DNA of 64,000 bases from Buttiauxella sp049686335 (lineage in GTDB: Bacteria > Pseudomonadota > Gammaproteobacteria > Enterobacterales > Enterobacteriaceae). The notes below the pieces were generated by a model. The model saw nothing but the letters and a program-made list of their open reading frames with translations, had not been told where the DNA came from and searched no databases. Position numbers and translations under genes: made by a program. Shown here piece after piece: positions 45,299 to 52,438 of the stretch. The stretch covers positions 248,001 through 312,000 of the forward strand of contig NZ_JBAVHX010000008.1 of assembly GCF_049686335.1 (NCBI RefSeq). Reading direction: 5' to 3'. How positions within the stretch are numbered: the first letter of the stretch is position 1; every line of letters starts with the position of its first letter.

Positions 45299-45332
45299 GC
45301 GTCTCGCTATCTACTGGCGAGACGCTTCCTTT
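45299..45332 (+). terminator. csrA terminator
   Basis: Nine-base stem GCGTCTCGC/GCGAGACGC with nine-base loop and TTCCTTT tail. Confidence 0.85.
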
Positions 45333-45616
45333 AGGGCACCATTTTCTTCGCTTTACCTCGCAATACCTCTTATATCTTCCGCCATTACCAACATTTCTTA
45401 TTCATCCGTAATGCTTTCTTATCTGCATAAATCCTATCTTGCCTGTTGATAAAATACTCTTTTTGCTGTCAATTCGCCCGAATTGTGCGTGAAGTGTGCA
45501 ATTGAAAATGAGTTGGGAAAAATTGTTTGACTTATAAGTGCAGGAAAGTAATATGTGCGCCACGCAGTGCCGATGAGCAGAAACAAGTTCAGCGGTGCAC
45601 CTCGAAAGAGGCGTGT
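45333..45616 (+). promoter_or_regulatory. csrA–serV spacer with tRNA promoter and leader
   Basis: About 280 A/T-rich bases with no gene. The promoter of the tRNA operon is at 45527-45554. A 60-base leader precedes the first tRNA. Confidence 0.55.
45527..45554 (+). promoter_or_regulatory. Promoter of the tRNA operon
   Basis: -35 TTGACT, 16-base spacer, -10 TAATAT, followed by GTGCGCCACG. The GC-rich discriminator is typical of stringently controlled stable-RNA promoters. Confidence 0.72.
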
Positions 45617-45709
45617 GGTGAGGTGGCCGAGAGGCTGAAGGCGCTCCCCTGCTAAGGGAGTATGCGGTCAAAAGCTGCATCCGGGGTTCGAATCCCCGCC
45701 TCACCGCCA
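45617..45709 (+). tRNA. serV: tRNA-Ser (anticodon GCU)
   Basis: 93 bases with encoded CCA. Acceptor GGTGAGG/CCTCACC, anticodon GCT in CCTGCTAAGG, long variable arm of class II tRNA, T loop GGTTCGAATCC. It appears identical to E. coli serV and reads AGC/AGU codons. Confidence 0.97.
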
Positions 45710-45713
45710 TTTT

Positions 45714-45790
45714 GCATCCGTAGCTCAGCTGGATAGAGTACTCGGCTACGAACCGAGCGGTCGGAGGTTCGAATCCTCCCGGATGCACCA
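45714..45790 (+). tRNA. tRNA-Arg (anticodon ACG), copy 1
   Basis: 77 bases with encoded CCA. Acceptor GCATCCG/CGGATGC, anticodon ACG in GGCTACGAACC, T arm GGAGGTTCGAATCCTCC. Only four bases separate it from tRNA-Ser, so both are processed from one transcript. A34 is expected to be edited to inosine by TadA. Confidence 0.97.
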
Positions 45791-45862
45791 TTCTTCCTAC
45801 TACCACTTTGCACCGGTAGTGTTCCAAAGAAAGATAATTTCTTAGCGAACAACAGGGAGAAA

Positions 45863-45923
45863 AACGTTGCTTAAGCAACGGCCCGTCAGGGCAAGCACCG
45901 CGAGTAACACTCCGGATGCACCA
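45863..45923 (+). repeat. tRNA spacer repeat 1 ending in a tRNA-Arg tail
   Basis: Starts AACGTTGCTTAAGCAACGGCC and ends CTCCGGATGCACCA. The core forms a hairpin (CGTTGCTTAAGCAACG). The end copies the 3' acceptor sequence of the tRNA before it (GGATGCACCA). Similar to rtT-type repeats in E. coli tRNA operons. Confidence 0.8.
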
Positions 45924-45987
45924 TCTTGTTTGATGTTGTTTAGAACAACAAACAGCATTAAGTCAGCAGTAAAAGAAGTAATCCTGT

Positions 45988-46064
45988 GCACCCATAGCTC
46001 AGCTGGATAGAGTACTCGGCTACGAACCGAGCGGTCGGAAGTTCGAATCTTCCTGGGTGCACCA
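45988..46064 (+). tRNA. tRNA-Arg (anticodon ACG), copy 2
   Basis: 77 bases with encoded CCA. Acceptor GCACCCA/TGGGTGC, anticodon ACG. It differs from copy 1 in acceptor and T-stem pairs by compensating changes, so both fold properly. Confidence 0.97.
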
Positions 46065-46135
46065 TATTCCCCTCAGTTATCAGCAATGATAATGTGCCAG
46101 AGAAATTAAATTTCTCAGCTTGCACAAGGGAAGAT

Positions 46136-46198
46136 AACGTTGCTTCAGCAACGGCCTGAAGGGCGAGCCTTTGGCGAGTAATCTTCCTGGGTGCACCA
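46136..46198 (+). repeat. tRNA spacer repeat 2 ending in a tRNA-Arg tail
   Basis: 63 bases homologous to repeat 1 (AACGTTGCTTCAGCAACGGCC…) but ending TCTTCCTGGGTGCACCA, which copies the tail of tRNA-Arg copy 2, not copy 1. It lies after the last tRNA gene. Confidence 0.8.
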
Positions 46199-46363
46199 TT
46201 CTTCTCTCCCTGTTTTATCCCCTCAAAAAGTAACGCTTAAACTACCCTGTAACACCCTGCATACCAATTAGTCACCTTCTTAACTATCTCAATTACAATA
46301 AGCGACAATATTATTGGTTTACGATAAAGTAACACCTCAATATTGAGTGATGTGAGGGATGTG

Positions 46364-46930
46364 ATGTACGAACGTTACGACGGTCTGATTTTCGATATGG
46401 ACGGAACCATCCTCGATACCGAACCAACACATCGTAAGGCGTGGCGTGAGACGCTTGCGGGTTATGGCATGCAATTTGACGAAACAGCGATGGTTGCGTT
46501 GAACGGCTCCCCAACCTGGCGTATTGCGCAGGCGATTATCGATCTTAATGGTGCAGATCTTGACCCTCACTGTCTGGCGAAGGAAAAGACGCAAGCCGTA
46601 AGGGCTATGCTTCTTGATACTGTGCGTCCGCTTCCTCTCATTGATGTCGTTAAATCCTGGCATGGGCGTCGTCCTATGGCGGTAGGTACCGGTAGCGAAA
46701 GCGATATCGCCGAAGCGCTGCTGAACCATCTTGGCTTACGTCAGTATTTTTCAGCCGTTGTTGCAGCTGATCATGTCAAAAACCATAAACCTGCTCCTGA
46801 CACATTTTTGCTATGCGCCGAATTAATGGGTGTGGCTGCGAATAAGTGTGTGGTGTTTGAAGATGCAGATTTTGGCCTGGAAGCCGCTCGCGCAGCAGGA
46901 ATGGATGGTGTGGATGTGCGTTTGTTGTGA
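46364..46930 (+). CDS. yqaB: Fructose-1-phosphate/6-phosphogluconate phosphatase YqaB
   Basis: HAD-superfamily sugar phosphatase, 188 residues. Nucleophile Asp11 and Asp13 in LIFDMDGTILDTEP, motif II VGTGSES, motif III Lys in KNHKPAPD, motif IV FEDADFGLEAA. Start at 46364 after GAGGGATG; an earlier start at 46343 adds seven residues. Overlaps yqaA by four bases (GTGA). Confidence 0.94.
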   Translation: MYERYDGLIFDMDGTILDTEPTHRKAWRETLAGYGMQFDETAMVALNGSPTWRIAQAIIDLNGADLDPHCLAKEKTQAVRAMLLDTVRPLPLIDVVKSWHGRRPMAVGTGSESDIAEALLNHLGLRQYFSAVVAADHVKNHKPAPDTFLLCAELMGVAANKCVVFEDADFGLEAARAAGMDGVDVRLL

Positions 46931-47355
46931 GTGAAACGCTTTCCTTATTATCACTGTTTACCAGTAGTTTTCTCAGCGCAACGTTGCTCCCGGGAAGTTC
47001 AGAAGCAGTCCTCGTCGCATTGTTAGTGGCGGGTACAGGGCCAACCTGGTTACTCATTTTAATAGCAACAATGGGTAATAGCCTTGGTGGCTTAACTAAC
47101 GTTATTCTGGGGCGTTTTTTTCCATTGCGAGAACAGTCGCGTTGGCAAGGAAAGGCAACCGCCTGGCTGGTTCGTTTCGGCCCGGCAACCTTATTACTCA
47201 GCTGGATGCCTTTGATTGGCGATCTGCTGTGCCTGTTAGCTGGCTTATTACGCATGAGCTGGGGACCGGTAATCTTTTTTTTATGCCTTGGTAAAGCGCT
47301 ACGCTATATCGTTGTAGCGGCTGCAACGGTACAAGGCATGGCGTGGTGGCACTAA
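46927..47355 (+). CDS. yqaA: Inner-membrane protein YqaA (DedA/VTT-like)
   Basis: 142-residue membrane protein of unknown function with a GTG start that overlaps the yqaB stop. Four or so hydrophobic segments; family blocks FLSATLLPGSSEAVLVALLVAG, GNSLGGLTNVILGR and LLLSWMPLIGDLLCLLAG. The pattern GNSLGG…GR resembles the SNARE-associated/VTT domain of DedA proteins. Same partner and spacing in E. coli. Confidence 0.92.
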   Translation: MSETLSLLSLFTSSFLSATLLPGSSEAVLVALLVAGTGPTWLLILIATMGNSLGGLTNVILGRFFPLREQSRWQGKATAWLVRFGPATLLLSWMPLIGDLLCLLAGLLRMSWGPVIFFLCLGKALRYIVVAAATVQGMAWWH

Positions 47356-47399
47356 TTGATTGGACTGATATACCCATTTTCTTTCTAGCTGCAGGTGTG

Positions 47400-47468
47400 T
47401 TGGCTGCAATCGCAAACCCCAGTCACTTACTCAAGTAAGCTCCTGGGGATTTGCTCTCTTGCCGCCTT
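47400..47468 (+). repeat. 69-bp dispersed repeat, copy before gshA
   Basis: Aligns to the reverse complement of 26780-26848 at 54 of 69 bases without gaps. The central block CCCCAGTCACTTACTCAAGT and following AAGCTCCTGGGG form a hairpin. Lies between yqaA and gshA, about 90 bases before the gshA start. Confidence 0.8.
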
Positions 47469-47559
47469 CCTGCAGCTCGAAATCTAAAGGGTATAATTAT
47501 CATCGCCATTTAAAACAATTATGCTTAATAAAAATGAAATCGACAGGCGGGAGGTCAAT

Positions 47560-49116
47560 TTGATCCCGAACGTATCACAGGCGCTAGCCTGGCTGGAACA
47601 GCATCCTCAAGTAGTAAAAGGTATTAAACGTGGTCTTGAGCGTGAAACGCTACGAGTCACACCAGATGGTCAGTTGGCAACAACAGGTCATCCGGAAGTC
47701 CTTGGTTCAGCGCTAGCACATAAATGGATAACAACGGATTTCGCTGAAGCGCTGCTAGAGTTTATTACTCCGGTTGATGGCGATATTGACCACATGCTGA
47801 CATTCATGCGCGATATTCATCGCCATGTCGCCCGTAATTTGGGTGAGGAGCGCATGTGGCCTCTCAGCATGCCGTGCTATATCGATGATGGTCAGAATAT
47901 TGAGTTGGCGCAGTATGGTTCATCCAACAACGGGCGTTTAAAAACGCTATACCGTGAAGGATTGAAAAATCGTTACGGCGCGTTGATGCAAACCATTTCC
48001 GGCGTGCATTACAACTTTTCGTTGCCGCTGGAGTTCTGGCAGGCACGTCTGGGCGTAGAAGATGCCCAGAGCGGTAAAGAAGCGATTTCAGCAGGGTACT
48101 TCCGTCTGATTCGTAACTATTACCGATTTGGCTGGATTATTCCGTATTTGTTCGGCGCATCGCCTGCAATCTGCTCATCTTTCTTGCAAGGGAAAGAGAG
48201 CTCTCTGCCGTTCGAAAAAACCGAATGCGGTATGAATTACCTGCCGTACGCGACTTCATTGCGTCTGAGTGACCTGGGTTATACCAACAAATCTCAGAGC
48301 AACCTGGGCATTACGTTTAACGACCTGGAAACTTACGTCGCCGCGCTAAAACGTGCCATTAAAACGCCATCGGAAGAGTACGCGAAGATGGGTGTTGAGA
48401 AAGACGGTAAGCGTCTGCAAATCAACACCAACGTATTGCAAATCGAAAACGAACTCTACGCTCCGATTCGTCCTAAACGTGTCACAGCAGAAGGTGAGTC
48501 GCCTTCTGACGCCCTGATGCGCGGTGGAATTGAATATATCGAAGTGCGTTCACTGGATATCAACCCTTTCTCACCGGTCGGTGTGGATGAGCAGCAAGTG
48601 CGCTTCCTCGACCTGTTCATGATTTGGTGCGTGCTGGCTGATGCTCCAGAAATGAGCAGTGATGAATTGCTTTGCACCCGCAAAAACTGGAATCGTGTGA
48701 TTCTGGAAGGGCGTAAGCCTGGCCTGACGCTGGGTATGGGTTGCGAAACTGCGCAGTATCCGTTGGCAAAAGTGGGCAAAGATTTGTTTACCGATTTGCG
48801 TCGTGTTGCTGAAACGCTGGATGGTATTGCGGGTAATACAGAGTATCAGGATGTGTGTGACCAACTGGTTGCCTGTTTCGATAATCCTGAATTAACGTAC
48901 TCAGCGCGAATTCTGCGGTCTATGATTGATAATGGCATTGGCGGTACAGGACTTGCGTTGGCTGAGCAATATCGTCAGATGCTGATACAAGAGCCTTTAG
49001 AGATTTTGACCGAGGATGTATTGCAGAAGGAGCATGACGCTTCGTGGCAACGTCAGCGGGAAATTGAAGCTAAGGATACCGAGCCGTTCGATGTCTGGCT
49101 CGCAAGTCACTCTTAG
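47560..49116 (+). CDS. gshA: Glutamate--cysteine ligase
   Basis: First step of glutathione synthesis. 518 residues when started at the TTG at 47560 (MIPNVSQALAWLEQHP), the same length as E. coli GshA, where the start is also TTG. GCGGGAGG stands seven bases before it. The ATG at 47521 is in frame but has no ribosome site. Family blocks GLERETLRV, EFITPVDGDIDHML, QTISGVHYNFSLP and EYIEVRSLDINPFSPVGV are present. Confidence 0.95.
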   Translation: MIPNVSQALAWLEQHPQVVKGIKRGLERETLRVTPDGQLATTGHPEVLGSALAHKWITTDFAEALLEFITPVDGDIDHMLTFMRDIHRHVARNLGEERMWPLSMPCYIDDGQNIELAQYGSSNNGRLKTLYREGLKNRYGALMQTISGVHYNFSLPLEFWQARLGVEDAQSGKEAISAGYFRLIRNYYRFGWIIPYLFGASPAICSSFLQGKESSLPFEKTECGMNYLPYATSLRLSDLGYTNKSQSNLGITFNDLETYVAALKRAIKTPSEEYAKMGVEKDGKRLQINTNVLQIENELYAPIRPKRVTAEGESPSDALMRGGIEYIEVRSLDINPFSPVGVDEQQVRFLDLFMIWCVLADAPEMSSDELLCTRKNWNRVILEGRKPGLTLGMGCETAQYPLAKVGKDLFTDLRRVAETLDGIAGNTEYQDVCDQLVACFDNPELTYSARILRSMIDNGIGGTGLALAEQYRQMLIQEPLEILTEDVLQKEHDASWQRQREIEAKDTEPFDVWLASHS

Positions 49117-49124
49117 TACAAAAG

Positions 49125-49198
49125 AAAAAGGCCACAATCAGTGTGGCCAAAATATACATCTCTGAATCAGGGATGATGATAATAAATGCGCGTCTTTC
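49125..49198 (-). ncRNA. micA: MicA small RNA
   Basis: About 74 nt. The 5' end GAAAGACGCGCATTTATTAT matches E. coli MicA almost exactly; this is the part that pairs with ompA mRNA through Hfq. Then a first hairpin (ATCCCTGATTCAGAGAT) and the terminator GGCCACA/TGTGGCC with TTTTT. It sits between gshA and luxS on the opposite strand, its normal site. Confidence 0.93.
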
Positions 49199-49204
49199 AT
49201 ATAC

Positions 49205-49232
49205 TCAGAGTGGTGTAGGAAAGAAAGGTTCA
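49205..49232 (-). promoter_or_regulatory. Sigma-E promoter of micA
   Basis: On the minus strand: -35 TGAACCTT and -10 TCTGA, the -10 ending 6-7 bases before the MicA 5' end. It fits the sigma-E pattern known for micA. Confidence 0.78.
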
Positions 49233-49270
49233 TTTTATTTTTAAAAAAATCACTTATCGGAGGTGATCAG

Positions 49271-49786
49271 ATGCCGTTGTTGGATAGCTTCACAGTTGAC
49301 CATACCCGCATGGGCGCACCAGCAGTGCGTGTGGCCAAAACGATGCATACGCCCCATGGCGATACTATCACTGTATTTGATCTGCGCTTTTGTATCCCGA
49401 ACAAGGAAGTGATGCCAGAAAAAGGGATTCATACTCTTGAACACCTGTTTGCTGGTTTTATGCGTGACCATCTGAATGGGAACGGCGTAGAGATTATCGA
49501 TATTTCACCTATGGGTTGTCGTACAGGTTTCTACATGAGCCTGATTGGCGTGCCAGAAGAGACTCGTGTTGCTGATGCGTGGAAAGCGGCAATGGAAGAT
49601 GTTCTGAAGGTGAAAGAGCAAAACCAGATCCCAGAGCTGAATGTTTATCAGTGTGGGACGTACCACATGCACTCGCTGCAAGAAGCTCAAGACATTGCGC
49701 GTCATATCCTTGAGCATGGCGTGAGCGTGAACAGCAACGAAGAGTTAGCTCTGCCAAAAGAGACACTTAAAGAGCTGCACATCTAG
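49271..49786 (+). CDS. luxS: S-ribosylhomocysteine lyase LuxS
   Basis: Converts S-ribosylhomocysteine to homocysteine and DPD, the precursor of autoinducer AI-2. 171 residues, metal-dependent dimer. Metal ligands His54 and His58 in HTLEH, third ligand Cys in YQCGTYHMHS near 126, catalytic Cys83 in SPMGCRTGFY. CGGAGGTGATC is an excellent ribosome site. Confidence 0.97.
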   Translation: MPLLDSFTVDHTRMGAPAVRVAKTMHTPHGDTITVFDLRFCIPNKEVMPEKGIHTLEHLFAGFMRDHLNGNGVEIIDISPMGCRTGFYMSLIGVPEETRVADAWKAAMEDVLKVKEQNQIPELNVYQCGTYHMHSLQEAQDIARHILEHGVSVNSNEELALPKETLKELHI

Positions 49787-49799
49787 TCTGTAGCCTTAT

Positions 49800-49827
49800 A
49801 AAAAGGAGCCCATCGGCTCCTTTTTTT
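49800..49827 (+). terminator. luxS terminator
   Basis: Stem AAAAAGGAGCC/GGCTCCTTTTT with CATC loop and seven T. Confidence 0.93.
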
Positions 49828-49873
49828 ATTCCTGCGCTATGCTATCTTCATCTTTTCGCTCATAAATAATCCT

Positions 49874-50629
49874 ATGTCTACCACTCTTCAGTTCAACTTC
49901 GCGACGCGTCCGCTGGTTCCCTTTGCCCATGATTATCCGCATGGCGCGACGGAGCCCTGGCATAGCCATGACTGCGCGCAACTGCTGCATACTTTAAGTG
50001 GCGTAGTGCGAGTAGAAACGGAACAAGGTTATTGGATTGTGCCCCCCAGTCGTGGTGTATGGCTTCCAGCGGAAACACGTCATCGTTTGCAGGTCACGGG
50101 ACATGTCGCGGCCAGAACGTTGTTTATCGATCCTTTTGCTCGCGCGGATTTACCCTCGATCTGTCAGGTAGTGCAGGTTTCTGGGTTACTGCGTGAGTTG
50201 ATCATATGCTCGCTGACGCTACCAGAATGGTACGAAGCAGGGAGCAGGGCGGAGAGGATCTACGAATTGATCCTCGATGAAATCCGCGTGATGACAGTTC
50301 TGCCTTTTAATCTCACGGAACCGCAGGCTTTCACACTGCAAGCGTTATGCCGTCAGGTTCAGGCTGAACCCGGCAAATCATGGACCACCGCAGTGGCTGC
50401 CGCTCAGCTCAACGTGAGTGAACGAACCTTACTGCGTCATTTCCGCGAGCAAACAGGTATGGCATTCAGCGAATGGGTACGACGCGCACGGCTAATGGAA
50501 GCGCTAAATCGTCTGGCTCAAGGGCAATCGGTTCTGCGGGTGGCGCTGGATCTTGGCTATGAAAGCCACAGTGCATTCAGCGCCATGTTCCGACGGACTT
50601 TGGGCGTATCCCCAAGTGAATACTTCTAG
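49874..50629 (+). CDS. AraC-family transcription regulator with cupin domain
   Basis: 251 residues. N-terminal cupin-like sensor (HDYPHGATEPWHSHDCAQLLHTLSGVVRV, WIVPPSRGVWLPAETRHRLQVTG), C-terminal double helix-turn-helix (TTAVAAAQLNVSERTLLRHFREQTGMAFSEWVRRARLMEALNRLAQG, then VALDLGYESHSAFSAMFRRTLGVSPSEYF). This layout resembles NimR and other regulators of efflux genes. It is convergent with the leuA-like gene; both stops share the palindrome CTAG. Target unknown; the adjacent leuA-like gene or emrAB are candidates. Confidence 0.9.
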   Translation: MSTTLQFNFATRPLVPFAHDYPHGATEPWHSHDCAQLLHTLSGVVRVETEQGYWIVPPSRGVWLPAETRHRLQVTGHVAARTLFIDPFARADLPSICQVVQVSGLLRELIICSLTLPEWYEAGSRAERIYELILDEIRVMTVLPFNLTEPQAFTLQALCRQVQAEPGKSWTTAVAAAQLNVSERTLLRHFREQTGMAFSEWVRRARLMEALNRLAQGQSVLRVALDLGYESHSAFSAMFRRTLGVSPSEYF

Positions 50630-52296
50630 TTCGAGGCGTGTATCGGCAAGGCGTTAAGCAAAGCCTGTAACGAAGCCCGCGCAACATCATTGTCTATACC
50701 AACCCCCCAGCGACTTTCACCATTGGCAAAAGTACAGCGTATATAGGCAGCTGATCGGCTCTCGCTATGCCTTCCAAGCGTATGCTCATGGTAGTCCTCG
50801 ATAGAAAAAACGACCTTGAACTGTGATGCCAGAGCATCAGCGGTGGCAGAAAGAAGCCCGTTACCTTTGCCCTGCAACGTCAATATTCCTCCTGGTGTCT
50901 GGATGCGCGCCTGTAGTGAAAGTCCGCCTTCTGCCTGACTTTCACTGCGGTAATCCAGTAGTTGCCGTTCAGCGAGTTGATGCGGCCCATACAACTTGCG
51001 GAACAACTGCCAGAGGGCGGTAAGAGTCATTTCGTTACCGTCCCGGTCGGTCTGTTCCTGAACGTGGCGGCTGAAGTCTTGCTGTAACCCACGTGGCAAT
51101 ACCAACCCGTGGTTTTGTTCGAGCATCCACGCCGCGCCGCTTTTACCAGACTGACTGTTAACGCGGATCACCGCCTCGTAACTACAGCCGATATCGTTCG
51201 GGTCTACAGGGAGATATGGCATCTCCCAAAGCGGAGAAGAAGATTGCTGCCGGGCGGTGAAACCCTTTTTGATAGCATCCTGATGCGAGCCTGAAAAGGC
51301 GGTAAATGCCAACTTCCCGGCATAGGGATGGCGAGGGTGCACCGGTAACTGATTACATTGCTCCACCTCTTCGACGACATGCTTCATGTCGCTGAAATCG
51401 AGCTGCGGTAAGATCCCCTGGCTGTAGAGATTCATCGCCATGGTTACCAGACAGACGTTGCCGGTGCGTTCACCGTTGCCGAACAAACAGCCCTCTACAC
51501 GGTCGGCTCCCGCAAGTATCGCCAGTTCAGCACTGGCCACACCGCTTCCCCGGTCATTGTGAGGATGGACGCTGATACACACTGCGCTGCGCCGTGAGAA
51601 ATGGCCACAGAAGTACTCAATTTGGTCGGCATAGACGTTCGGAGTATTCACTTCGACGGTCGCAGGTAAGTTGATAATCATCGGCCTTTCGCGGCAAGGC
51701 TCCCAAACATCGGCCACCGCCTCGCAGATTTGCAGCGCGAAATCAGGCTCGGTGAAACAGAAGGTCTCCGGAGAGTATTCATAGCTCCACTGTGTTTGCG
51801 GGTTTGCCTCGCACAATGCGCGGATCCTGCGCGTCGCACTGACGGCCAACTGGATAATCTCCTCTTTGCTCTGGCGGAATACCAGGCGGCGGAAAAGTGG
51901 GGCAGTGGCGTTATACAAGTGCACCGTCGCGTGACTGGCACCTTCAAGAGCAGCAAAAGTGCGTTCAATCAGATCGCTACGTGCCTGAGTCAGCACCTGG
52001 ATTGTGACGTCGTGCGGTATCCGCTGCTCTTCAATCAACTGGCGTACAAACTGGAAGTCCGTTTCAGACGCTGACGGAAAAGCCACTTCAATTTCCTTAA
52101 AACCGCATTGGATCAACAGTTCCCAGAAGCGCAGTTTTCGCAGGCCGTCCATGGGTTCAGCCAGCGCCTGGTTACCGTCGCGCAAGTCAGTGGAAAGCCA
52201 GCGTGGGGCATGCGTAAGATGTTTGTTTGGCCATTGGCGGTCAGGCAGGTGAATCGGGGGATGGGGCAGGTATTTTTGCGACGGATCGTGCAGCAT
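50626..52296 (-). CDS. 2-isopropylmalate synthase, long (Pseudomonas/actinobacterial) type
   Basis: Condenses acetyl-CoA with 2-ketoisovalerate in leucine synthesis. 556 residues, with N-terminal extension and TIM barrel (LSTDLRDGNQALAEPMD near 36, metal ligands in SVHPHNDRGSGVASAE and GCLFGNGERTGNVCL), and a C-terminal leucine-feedback domain from about 430. This is the LeuA form of Pseudomonas and actinobacteria, not the usual enterobacterial leuABCD enzyme, so it is probably a second isozyme or a related chain-elongation enzyme. A possible promoter lies in the 140 bases toward emrB. Signs of horizontal origin are not strong in base composition. Confidence 0.85.
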   Translation of the reverse strand: MLHDPSQKYLPHPPIHLPDRQWPNKHLTHAPRWLSTDLRDGNQALAEPMDGLRKLRFWELLIQCGFKEIEVAFPSASETDFQFVRQLIEEQRIPHDVTIQVLTQARSDLIERTFAALEGASHATVHLYNATAPLFRRLVFRQSKEEIIQLAVSATRRIRALCEANPQTQWSYEYSPETFCFTEPDFALQICEAVADVWEPCRERPMIINLPATVEVNTPNVYADQIEYFCGHFSRRSAVCISVHPHNDRGSGVASAELAILAGADRVEGCLFGNGERTGNVCLVTMAMNLYSQGILPQLDFSDMKHVVEEVEQCNQLPVHPRHPYAGKLAFTAFSGSHQDAIKKGFTARQQSSSPLWEMPYLPVDPNDIGCSYEAVIRVNSQSGKSGAAWMLEQNHGLVLPRGLQQDFSRHVQEQTDRDGNEMTLTALWQLFRKLYGPHQLAERQLLDYRSESQAEGGLSLQARIQTPGGILTLQGKGNGLLSATADALASQFKVVFSIEDYHEHTLGRHSESRSAAYIRCTFANGESRWGVGIDNDVARASLQALLNALPIHASN

Positions 52297-52400
52297 GTTG
52301 GTTTTCCTCGGCGTGGGTCAGTCTTTATCGTGACGACTTTAGGCCGGGTGTACTGGCGCAAAACTGACAACGTGTGCTGTGAAACCGCCAGATGACAGAC

Positions 52401-52427
52401 AAAGAAAAGGGGCCAATCGGCCCCTTT
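52401..52427 (-). terminator. emrAB terminator
   Basis: Nine-base stem AAAGGGGCC/GGCCCCTTT with a four-base loop; the minus strand continues TTTTCTTTG. Directly after the emrB stop. Confidence 0.85.
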
Positions 52428-52438
52428 AAATTTCTGAC

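Noticed and set aside
45402..45878. 158-codon minus-strand frame across the tRNA genes
   Set aside because: Runs antisense through tRNA-Ser and tRNA-Arg; a common spurious frame (it includes the well-known GFEPPT-type artefact of antisense tRNA).
47521..47559. ATG start for gshA
   Set aside because: No ribosome site; the TTG at 47560 has GGGAGG and gives the conserved length and N-terminus.
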